DNA of 64,000 nt. It comes from Beta vulgaris subsp. vulgaris (Eukaryota > Streptophyta > Magnoliopsida > Caryophyllales > Amaranthaceae). The notes beneath the pieces were generated by a model, which saw nothing but the letters and a program-made list of their open reading frames with translations, made no database searches and was not told the DNA's origin. Shown here in pieces: positions 10,043 through 19,869 of the stretch (its first letter is position 1; every line of letters begins with the position of its first letter). The DNA is taken from NCBI RefSeq assembly GCF_026745355.1, contig NC_079205.1, forward strand, positions 39,271,556 through 39,335,555, written 5' to 3'. A program made the position numbers and the translations under genes.

Positions 10043-11464
10043 TCACAAGGTCGATGCTCTTTCTAAAATGGGCAGTTCAGCCGAAGGGGATGTGCTGCGA
10101 ACTGTATTTTGGGAAGTAAAACCAGCAAAAAGCATTGATGAAGAGCAAGTTTTGTTTCTCAGCCGGGGAAACGTCTGGATGGATCCCATTATTGAATTCA
10201 AGAAGACTGGACGCTTGCCCTTAGACCCATTGGAAGCGAAGTATGTGAAGGCGAGGGACAAGTGGTTTGAGCTCTGGGATGAAACCTTGTACAAAAGAGC
10301 ATTTAACCGTTCACTCGTGAAGTGCATTACCAGGGAGGACGATTGGATGTCCTAAAAGAAATCCATGAAGGAGCTTGTGCCTATCACATTAGGGGAAGAG
10401 CATTGGGAGAGTAGGCATAAAGGATAGGGTATTATTGGCCCACCTTAAAATAAGACGCAATAATCTATGCTAAGAAATGCGATAGCTGTCAGAAGCATGG
10501 TAACATGCATCAGAAGCCATCCAACTACCTGACCCCAATCTTGTTTCCTCTTCCCTTCGCCAAATGGGGGATAGACATCTTAGGGCCATTTCCCGTAGCG
10601 GCCGGCCAGAAGAAGTTTGTGTTAGTAGCGGTGGACTACTTCACTAAATTGGTTGAGGCTAAGGGAATGAGAGGGATCACTACTAATGATGTAAAATGTT
10701 TTATCTAGGAAAACATCATTACAAGATTGGGTATGCCCCAGTCTATTGTCTTTGACAATGGACCACAGTTTGAGACGCCTAAGTTGAAGGATTGGTTTGC
10801 CGAGCAGGAAATCAAAGCCCACTCCGCGACCATTGCTCATCCTCGGGCTAACGGGAAAGTGGAGGTATTTAACAAAATCCTCTCGAATGGTATAAAAAAT
10901 AAGTTGGATAACGTGAAAGGTTTATGGGTAGAGGAACTGTAGTTGGTTCTCTAGTCGATCAGAACTACGGCCAAGAACTCGACTGGGGAGACCCCATTTA
11001 TTCTTTGCAACGGCTCTGAAGCCGTCCTGCCCATTGAGGTAGAAGAGCTCACTCTGCAAGTCATGCTATATTTAGAGGAAACCAACTAGGCTGCCCTTCG
11101 GACGGCCTTGGACCAGGTTCCAGAAGTTAGGGGAAATAACCTGTTAAGAATGCAGTTGTATAAGCTTCGAATGGCTCGAGAGTTTAACAAAAGGGTGGCC
11201 AGACGACCATTAAAGGCAGGAGATCTTGTCTTAAGGAAAATGGAAGCAATCGGCCGAGCAAAGGAGATGGACAAGCTCGCGCCAAACTGGGAAGATCCTT
11301 ACAAGATCGTCCAGGAAGTTCAGAGTGGTACCTTCCGTCTTGAGGCTATGGATGGTTGTCCATTACCTCAGATGTGGAACTCAGATACTTTGAAAAAAAT
11401 ACTATATTTGATTAAATGGAAGTTTGTAACTCTCTACCAAAAAAGTGCTACGGCACATAAATGA
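10043..11464 (+). pseudogene. Gypsy integrase, broken
   Basis: The zinc-binding region is around 10350-10520 (EIHEGACAYH, then CDSCQKHGN in shifted frames). The catalytic core follows: KWGIDILGPFPVAAGQKKFV and VDYFTKLVEAK (10560-10660), then VFDNGPQFETPKLKDW and HPRANGKVEVFNK (10735-10880). The C-terminal part at 11108-11404 has ARRPLKAGDLVLRK and LAPNWEDPYKIV. TAG at 10707-10709 (expected Trp) and TAG at 10940-10942 (expected Gln) break it. It would catalyse insertion of the element in a working copy. Confidence 0.78.
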
Positions 11465-12490
11465 AAAAGTAGATATGTATACATGTATCTTCGCTCTCAG
11501 CCAAGCAACATTCATATAATACAATACTACTTTCGCTCTATGATTGTCTCTTTACTTGTTATGTCTTACCATTTAATTAGGGGCATCTAACCAACGGCCA
11601 AATCGGTGGTTTGAAACAAAATAATAAGTAACAAAGTAAAGAACAACATAAGGAAAATTCCTTAAAATTTACTTCTATTAGGAGATCGGCCAAACATGCT
11701 ATAAATCTGTAAGGATTTAAACATGACGAAAGCTCTCAAAACTCCAAGAGTTGACATCTCTTAAACTAGGACGGTTGGAATTGAGAAACCTTAGTAAAGG
11801 GGTCTTACTTTTCGTCAAAAGGCCACTCAAGTAATAACTACCTTAGTAAAGGAATAAGTTATTACAGAACAGGACGGATACTAATATCCTAAAATAGTCT
11901 AGCTTGCAAAATATGTCACTATCAAGCATGGTCGTTCTCCTTCTCGGAACAAAGAGTTTGCCCAATTTTTCTTTTTTCGAGAAGGGGGGAGAGAGCCAAT
12001 ACATAGTGAATGTACAAATAAAAAGCAAGTCGTAAGTCGTCCAAAGTCAGGCGTCAAGTAATGACCAAAGACCGTAGACGAACAACACTAACAATTGTGC
12101 AAGTTTTGATGAGTAACTTTGAACCTTGATGTTCAAGTAATTTATGGATTTAATTCGTCCAAGGTTGGGAACGTCTAGATTTTTATAATATATTTTAGCA
12201 AGAACCGGACGAGTGACTTTGGCACTTGGTTGTTAAAATTGTATTCCCGATTTAATTTGTCCATGATTATTCTGAATTGGAAAAGGCGTTGGGGTACTTG
12301 ATAAGAAAATTTGCAAACAGAGACAATGATTGAAAAAAAAAGATTCTATTATAAAAATTCAAAAAAGGATTACAACCTAGGCCACAAAAGAAAGAGAAAT
12401 TAAACTAATTACAAAAAAGGCCCACGGCCAAGATATAACAACAATGGGCTCCAAGACTAAGCATTTTACTCAGGAGGGAGGTTGGTGTCG
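11465..12490. other. Non-coding 3' region of the gypsy element
   Basis: Between the end of integrase and the antisense gene. Contains near-repeats such as CCTTAGTAAAGG (11788-11855) and CGTCCAAG-like segments (12000-12260), but no protein or RNA gene was recognised. Confidence 0.5.
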
Positions 12491-14039
12491 TCAGCCTGAG
12501 TCTCTGGGTCGGCCGCTTCCTCCTCTTCTTCGTCGTCCAAACTCTTGAAAAACTGGAAGCTCATTGCCGGCCACTGTGGCTTTGTGAAGGCTTTCTTGAA
12601 AGTCTAAACGACGTTCGTATCGATGAACGTCGTCAGCCTCGGCCAGCATTTTGAATGCCTTCACAGCCCAGGACTTAGAGGTCTCTATAACCTCATTCAG
12701 AGCCCCCTTGGTAGACTCGAAGGCTTCCACGGCCTCTTGCTTCAGCTCATGGTTCTTTGCTCGAAGAAAGCAATTTTCTCTCCTCAGCTGAACCGCCGTT
12801 AGAAGGGCAGCGTTCCTTTCATCCGTCAGGGCCAACTTCAAGGCATCTTTCTCGTCCAGAAGCTCACTTAGCCGGAAGAGGTACCTTTTCTTGGCTGACT
12901 CTAGTTCTGACGAACGCCTCTCCCAAGCCTCGCTCGATTGGTTATGCAGAACTTTCTGCTCGGTCATGGTATGTATAGCGTTGTCCCTAACGAATGTTGC
13001 ATCCCGGACGAGTTGTTTATTTTCCTTTCTGAGCAACCTGGCCCAGTCTTCTGTTATTATGTTGCGAACAAAAAGCTAGAGAAGAGAAGGAAGGTCAAAA
13101 ATGTCAAGACGGTTATAAAAAAAAGCAATAAATTGACAAGTATGAAAGAAAAACGGCAAGAAAATTAATGGTATACATCAGCAGCCAGTTGAGTCATGTA
13201 GCCTACATGTCCAGATGAAGAGCCTCTCAAGCCTTTAATATAAGGGTCGGGAAAGCATTTAAAGAGCTCCTGCTTGAGCTTCTCACGATCGGCCAAAGTC
13301 ATCCTCGCAAATGCGGCCGAGGAATCATCGTTCAATAAAATTGGAGAACCGTCAGGAGCTACTTCAGCTGCCCCTTTGCCTTTATCTGAAAGAGGAGAGT
13401 CGTCAGTATCCCGGACGGGTATGACCTCTGCCAGTTTGTTGGACGAACTCATTGGACATCCGCCAACGTGCAGGGTTCCAACTACGTTAGAATAATAAGA
13501 CTCACCAGAAGACCGGGTGGCCGATCTATACGCCGGGGGCATTTGCGATACCAGCCCTGCTACCGGTGCAGAGAAAGCCGAGAGGTCCTTAGCTGCGTCC
13601 GGCTGTGAAGTCTGCTCTTCGGCCTCTTTGGCCTCATTCAGAATAACAACCGCGTCTGATTATTCAAAGGTATTAGGGGTTGCCAAGAGCGTTTCACCGA
13701 TATACGAGACCAAAGTCGTCTCCTCTGCCATAGGAGGAATTTCAATCTTCGGCAGCGCAGGCCGATCCACCTTTTTCTTTTTGGTCGTAAAGCCTTTGGA
13801 TTTTTTAGGAGGAGGAGCATCTCCTATTGTGGTCGGTCTCTTTTTTGTGGCCGCCTTTTCTGCCATTGGACGTTGGGGCATTTTTCTGAAATATAACAAG
13901 TCAGGAAAACAAGCGTCAATAAGATAAAACTCACCACAAGAAAAATAATACTTGATCGAAGCTTGCCCGAAGAAGGAGAGCGACTAGGTCAATAAAAAGT
14001 TAGACCGTCCAAGAAGTGCATAAAAAATTGGATTTTGTA

Positions 14040-15860
14040 AAGAACCAATAGGAGGTTGTCCCTAGTGGAATTGGAAGTGATCGAGCGATGACAACCAGGA
14101 GGTAGAGTTAAGTTCACCGGTACGGCACAGCCGGGGGGAGCGCTTCAAGTGTGATCAAACAACCAAAAATCAGACAATGACATGGGCTAAAAAGTCCCTT
14201 GAGCCGTGGAATCCCTTTTGTCTTGATTTAGGGGAATAGGCGCATTGATTAGGTTCGAGCAGGAAGTTTTTTTTTTCTTTCTTTCATATTAAAGTAAGAC
14301 GGAGAGGGCATATTTGACTAGGAAGCAAAGCTAGTCTCTCCATACCAGCTAGCAGTCTCGTTTAGGGAGTCCCCTTCTTTACTGAGTAGGGTTCCCGGGT
14401 GCCTATACGATTATTAAGGCAGGATGCTACTGTACCAGTAGTGGAGTGGCTTGAATCAAATCATTAGCACAGAAGCAGGAAAGCTAGCCACCGTGGAGTA
14501 GCATGAAATGAAATGCGCACCGAATCGTTTCTTTGCAGCAAATCGTCTAAAGCTCAAGTCCGGAAGTCAGGAAGCTTTACAGTGGCATCACAGGAATAAG
14601 AGAAGACGGTGCTAGTCGTTGAGGGATGTCCGCTCTTGCCGCTGCACAAGTAACTGCGCAGAGTAGAGGTAGTAAAGCTAAGAGCTAGAATGTAGCAACC
14701 CGTAAAAGCTAGCCAAAAGGCATATGAGGGAGGGGGTTTGCTCGGCTCCGCTCGGAGAGGGAGTAGAAAAGAAGGGGATGGATGGCTGGGCTATGAGAAG
14801 GAACGCTAGCTACACCACAAGACAAGGATGGCTAAACTCGCCGCAGGAATGGTTGAATATCAGGACTTGTTCTACCCCAGCTCAAAGCTTTCAAATCCTT
14901 AGAACGAGACAGTAACCGGGTGGGGTTGAATTCCTTCCTTCAAGGATTACTTATCAATAGGCTTTTCACAGGATTAGATGCTATTGCTGAATTGTGCCAC
15001 TGAATCAGATGATGTGGTAATAGGTGCCCCTTCATCTTGATATCAAGGAACCGCCCTTGATGACTTATGCCGCTTCATCTTCTGGTGAAACAGAGTCCGC
15101 TGTAATATCAAAAAAATCTCACGAGCATGAGAAGAAAAGAAAAAAAAATTAAAATTTTCGCCAATTTTTCGGAACGCCCTAATTTTATTTCCTTACGGAA
15201 ATGGAACGGACGAGCAAAGGGGATAAAATCCCCCTGTGACCCCCCTTTCGGCCTTCCCCCCTTGACCCCCTAATGGGGAACCGAACAGAAGCAATTGTTG
15301 ACTGCCCCTTTCCCCCTTTCTCTGCCTTTTTGGACTACGAGAAAGGGGCGGGGGCAGAAATAAAGCAATCGGAATAATTCAATACAATAAGATCATAAGA
15401 CTTCCTCTACTTATTGATCAAGTACGAACTACTCGATTTAAACCTTTTAAGGAAGTCCTTTTGTTACTACCTTCTTCATAAACGTTCGGGAGCCTTTCGA
15501 GGGCTCCCTCACTTAGAAGAGTTCGTCGACTCTTTCTATCAGATTTAAATAAGTGTCTAATAATGCTCCGGGTGAAGGTCCTGCGGAGGTCTTTTTTAGT
15601 GATCCAAATTGATTAGGGACAGTGGCCCATGATGAAATGAGGTATTGACCTGAGTGGTTTTCTATTTGTATTTGAAAAGCAAGGTAGGTTAGTTAACGAA
15701 AGGGTAAGGTGAGGTTGGAAGTGGCTTTTGCTCGATAAAGAGAAGACGAAGAAGTCATAGTCGGCTCTAAGAGTATAGCTACTCTTCTTATTCTCTTAAA
15801 TGAAAGGGGATTTGCAGTATTTAAAAGCAGAGAAAGGGTCGCCTTGTTGAGTTCTGCTAG
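14040..15860. mobile_element. Probable nuclear insertion of mitochondrial DNA (NUMT)
   Basis: Base composition and word usage change abruptly. The block is richer in G and C, with no long AT tracts, and is full of strings typical of plant mitochondrial intergenic DNA (AAAGCTAGC-type words near 14460-14720, GGCTCCGCTCGGAGAGG at 14739-14760, GGGATAAAATCCCC at 15219, and the perfect inverted repeat GAGCC-TTTCGA-GGGCTC near 15489-15510). No mitochondrial gene was recognised. It lies between two parts of the antisense gene of the gypsy element. Borders are approximate, and the origin is inferred from style, not from a match. Confidence 0.5.
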
Positions 15861-15869
15861 AACAATCGA

Positions 15870-16210
15870 ATGTTATCCTAGATATAGAGCCCAAGACGAG
15901 GCCTTGCCAAGGAATAAGACCGGCCTTGAGTTTCTTGGCTGCCTTTCGATCTAGATAAAGATTTGTCTAGATAAGCTAAATGAACTCTCTGGACAAAGCC
16001 TTGCCAAGAAAGAAAATCGGCTTCAAGAAACTTGGCTGTCTTTCCTTTCGGAGCAGGAAGTGTCCATGGATTGTGACTCGTTTAGAGAATCAATCTAAAC
16101 ATCAATTCCTAACGAGTCTCATGCCCAAAGGAGGTTGGCCTCATGTTTTCGGCCGCCTTTCGTTCTGGAGAAAGGTTCGTCCAGGAAAGTTAAATGAACA
16201 TTCTAGACAA
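15870..16210. repeat. Three diverged tandem units in the 3' region of the gypsy element
   Basis: Units of about 95-130 bp share GGCCT...GTTT-TTGGC-GCCTTTCG, then TCTAGATAAAG or TCTGGAGAAAG, then GTC-AG--AAG-TAAATGAAC and TCT-GACAAA. They are clearest at 15895-15995 and 16115-16210, with a more diverged unit between. Tandem arrays in the 3' region are known from Retand-like elements, which fits the Tat assignment. Confidence 0.6.
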
Positions 16211-17714
16211 ATAAAGAAAGTGCCCAGCCTTGAAACATTGGCCAAACAAAAAACCAAAAAAAAAAACCTACTTACCAAAGTATCCGTCCTCTTTTCAGAG
16301 CCGGATTTGTTGTACTCCTTTCCACAAGGAGCTTGTAAATTTAGACATACTTATGTTCCCTAGCCAAGATTTTTTTTTAGAACGGCTTTGGCTGCAGCTG
16401 CAAAAGAAAGCACAATGATAGTTAGCTACATTTATTGGACGAAGCTATTTACTTAGCAAAATCAAGAAGTATACCTCTATCCTCGGCCTGCCGCAATCCC
16501 GCAGTAACTAAAAAATTGTCTTTATAGAATATCTCATTAAAGGGAATCCAGTTGGACGGGCCCTTAAAGGACGATTTGTTTGGGGTAGAATACTCCGCAA
16601 TTCGGAAGTACTCCATCATTTCCTCGGCTGAATCATCCTCCAGCTCTAGAAATGAAGCCGTTCGTCCGGTATTAGTCGGGGCTCGGCTGAAATAGCGGCA
16701 GCGTCTGGCTACTGCTTCGGTGGGGGCATGGACGAATAAAAACTCCGCCTTCCATGCGTGCATCTTCGAAGTTTTGTCCCAAGACGTCAGGAAGCCATGA
16801 CAGTTACAGACACTTAACCAGGCCCCGTCTATTGTTTTAGGAACCATAGATACGTAATGTATCTGAGTAAAGGCGGCCAAAGAAGGGTTAACACCTTTTA
16901 ACTCGTAGACGGCCAAGAACGTCAGGATGTTCTGCCATGAGTTAGGGGCTAGCTGATTGTGGCCAAGGTTGTAATGATGAAGAAGGCAGCTTATAAATGG
17001 ATGCAAGGAAAATCATAACCCCACGTAAAGAGCCAGCCGATAAATGGCCAAGGTTGCAAAGTGGCCGGCCGGGGCACTAACGATGGTATCCTCCCTACCC
17101 GGCAGTACGAAGGAAAATCCTGGCATTGGTATTACCGAGGAGGAGTGTTTAAGGTCTGAACCTACTCGTCCAAGCCAACTATTGTCGGCTAGAATGAACC
17201 TAGGGTCTGACAAAGGACCTAGGCGGCGTCTAATTTCAGAAGAACTAGTAGAAGGCTCTTCCAAATCATTGGACGGGGGGATGATACCTCTACCCCGTTG
17301 GCCTCGTCCACCGCCATACCTTGTTCGGGCGGGCTAGCCTCGGAAGGCCTCTCACTGGTTATCCCCTTCTTGGACGCTTTCAGGAGAAGGGGTTCTGTTT
17401 GCTGGCCGAGCGCTTTGAATTTCGCGCTCCCCTTCGTCGGGAATTCGACCTGTTGACGCCTCCATTTCTGAGCTTAAGGCCGGGAGATTTACTCCACGTC
17501 TAATGCGAGTCATTTGCTTGACGCGCGCCAGATTATCCTGCACAGGTAAAGACTGGGTCGTCTGACTTTGCCGTCCATGTCCATAAAAATAGGATGCATG
17601 TCCGACCAGAATAGGCCCAACTCTAGAATTTGTCGAAGAGGGAAGGCTCTCTGTTCTAGGGTTAAGGCCAACCCTTAAGCGGCCGGGATTATTCGATGAA
17701 GAGGACGAAGTCAT

Positions 17715-18084
17715 TTTTCTCGAAAAAGAATGAAGAGAAACAAATATTAAGAATTAAAAGTTGAGATTGCTTGGACGGATTGAAGAAGGTTTACGGGATC
17801 TTGGACGAATGCTCTTTCTCTCTCTAAAATTCAGTAAAAAAATTTGGCAGAGTATCTCTCAAGGCGTCAAAGTGAATTCAGAAAGGACAAGGGTCTGTAT
17901 TTATAGGGAGGTAAAAATGACCTCCCCATCCGGTAAGATAAACGTTGCATTCCAAAAACCTTTGTGGGTTGACCTGTTGAGACCGGCAATTTGGCGCCCT
18001 CCTCATCTTGAAAGGGTTAGGGCAGTTCTCGTCGGTTAAAAGAGAATTCCAGCCATCTTGGCGCCTAAATGGTGAAAATCCTCT
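17715..18084. other. Region between antisense gene and 3' LTR
   Basis: Upstream of the antisense start at 17714 (read on -) and just inside the 3' LTR. It may hold the promoter of the antisense gene, but no TATA box was convincing. Confidence 0.3.
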
Positions 18085-18097
18085 TTTAAGGGGCAAA
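18085..18097 (+). promoter_or_regulatory. Polypurine tract of the gypsy element
   Basis: TTTAAGGGGCAAA lies immediately before the 3' LTR and is the expected priming site for plus-strand synthesis. Confidence 0.6.
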
Positions 18098-18712
18098 TGT
18101 TATAGCCTAAAAATCAACGACTGTAAGTAGGACACGTGGCTCCATCTTGTTCCTACACATGTCCCTTTCCTTCTGCAGAAAAGTACATGGTCCAAAAAGG
18201 TGTATGGCCTAAAGTACACCTTTCTGAATAAAAAGAGTTGTACTATCCCTCCTTTTGGCCCAATCTGTACTTAGGCTCAGCATTTAAAAAGGGCATCTTT
18301 ATAGAGTGGGTGATGTGTACTCTCAAATCAATGATCGCCACGTGTCATAAAACTATTGCTCAGCCAATCACATGCTGTCAAATTAGGGTGATATCAAGGT
18401 ACAACAATCACTTCAGACATTATAAATAGTCCCTGAAATCAGGGGAAAGGTACGTTTTTCAGAGCAGGGTACTATTATTCTACCGTAAATTCTCTCTCTC
18501 TCTAAAAGTTTCATTTCTACTCCTAATACCTAACTTAAGCTTCGGAGGGAGAAATACCACCCAAACCTCCAGGGTGGGTCCCTTATTTTTGCAGGTATGA
18601 AGCGGAGCTTAGGTTCGGGTTTTGGGTCCAGGCATTGTTGCACATGTCTCTTATTATAGAACCTACTGTTGGGGATAGTAGTATTAATTTCCGAGTCTAG
18701 CAATGCGTAACA
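18098..18712 (+). repeat. 3' LTR of the Tat-type gypsy element
   Basis: 615 bp, starting TGTTATAGCC and ending GCGTAACA. A TATA box is at 18421-18428. A short insertion relative to the 5' LTR around 18300-18330 (GAGTGGGTGATGTGTAC) accounts for much of the length difference. Confidence 0.85.
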
Positions 18713-18717
18713 ACACC

Positions 18718-19868
18718 AATGCAATTTAGTAACCTTGATTTTTATTTAGTGAAAGCTTGATTTGATGAAAAACACAATGAAATCTAAATCAACACTAATA
18801 TAACGAAGGTTACAAGTAGTAATAGGTTTTCAAATCTACATAAGAGTAAAGAAACAGTTGAACCAAATAGGTATACTGCCCATTGAAGTTGAGATTTCTG
18901 GAGACTTGATTTTAAAATAACAAAATAATCTCTATAGTAGTCAAATTTAGGTAAGTGTTGTTGAAGCACTTAGATTAACTACACTTGGTTGAATTTTCCT
19001 TAATTATTTAGTTAAAAGCAACTTTTTTTTGTAAAGCATCTCCAAACATTAAGGCTTCTTTTGCATTACTTTGTGCAACATGTTTGTTCCCCCTCACAAA
19101 ATATTTGCAATGCGTTTTTTTTATAGATAGTGCCATCAGAAGGAGACACAAGACAATGAACTAGAAAGAAAAAAACAAATTATAAAACAATGTTCCGAGT
19201 AACCTAGCTGAGAACCTTTTGCAAATGAAAAAAATGTCTCCGTCAAATTTATGAATCTCTAACTTTGAGGTAATCAAAATTCTATATGTGTTTATATCAT
19301 TTGCTATAATTTTTATATTTATAATGGTATATAGACAACTAATTAGTTAAATACGGACGTTAAGCGGTTATAATTGCGCATCAACACTATCTGAGCGCAT
19401 ATATAAGTTGGGCTCTTAAATTTCATCATAAGGCTTGTGCAGAGAGGTGTGTATAAGAATATGAGCCTCCTTAGCGTACAAGAATATACAAGTGATGGCT
19501 ACTATATTGATCCCTCATATCCTTTGTTTTTTTAGCATAAGCATGAGTTTTGGCCAAAATTGGAAAGTAAATCAATGAGGTTTATGTGACGTACACAGGG
19601 CTAACCCTCAAAATCTCAAAATCTCATCATAACCATAACATAAAGATCTTTGCATGAATAAGTGTTGGATCAATAAAAGTATATTACTAATTTCATGCAC
19701 CTAAAATTGCAAACATGAAGGAGGCATAAGGAGCATGCGGCCAAAAGCAATATGACATAGATAAAAGATACATAGATGATTTAACCTTGATGGTTATTCC
19801 AAAATCACTTATATCAATTGATTTAAGTTTGAATCTCTAAAAATTGATGTACAAGATAATTAAGATTA
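18718..19868. other. AT-rich intergenic DNA, nothing recognised
   Basis: No gene, RNA or transposon ends could be supported. Open frames are short and lack any recognisable motif. Confidence 0.5.
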
Positions 19869-19869
19869 G

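Larger units (their letters stand above)
12491..17714 (-). pseudogene. Antisense gene of the Tat-type element (gypsy-type transposon domain protein), broken
   Basis: Antisense to gag-pol, in the 3' half of the element. Pieces read on - from 17714: an S/P-rich start (17714-17352); a segment from 17264 with PGFSFVLPGREDTIVSAPAGHF; then 17006-16449 with HPFISCLLHHYNLGHNQLAPNSWQNI and FLVTAGLRQAEDRG; a K/P-rich segment 13899-13660; 13542-13165 with ARMTLADREKLKQELFKCFP; and a charged coiled coil 13036-12491 (ELLDEKDALKLALTDE). The central part resembles the plant domain known as putative gypsy type transposon (Transposase_28). Antisense genes in this position are known in Tat relatives. Breaks occur at 17352, around 17013 and 16449, and mitochondrial-like DNA splits it. 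The role is unknown. Confidence 0.6.
4601..18712 (+). mobile_element. Ty3/gypsy LTR retrotransposon, Tat type, degenerate
   Basis: Two LTRs (4601-5203 and 18098-18712) begin TGTTATAGCC and end GTAA(C/T)A, flanking an interior with a tRNA-type primer site (TGGCGCCG at 5206), gag, protease, reverse transcriptase, RNase H and integrase on + in gypsy order, then a long 3' region with a decayed antisense gene. The order, the style of the protein motifs and the antisense gene fit the Tat/Ogre/Retand lineage. Flanks CCACC (4596-4600) and ACACC (18713-18717) match at 4 of 5 positions, as expected for an old duplication. By eye the first 200 bp of the two LTRs differ by roughly 10 percent. It carries a nested hAT MITE (6910-7404) and mitochondrial-like DNA (about 14040-15860). 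All coding frames are broken. Confidence 0.85.

Noticed and set aside
14040..15860. Plastid rather than mitochondrial origin
   Set aside because: No plastid gene or typical plastid intergenic sequence was recognised; the vocabulary is of mitochondrial style, though neither was tested.
15980..16363. 127-codon open frame
   Set aside because: It runs across the tandem units of the gypsy 3' region and has no motif; the antisense reading there is better supported as element sequence.
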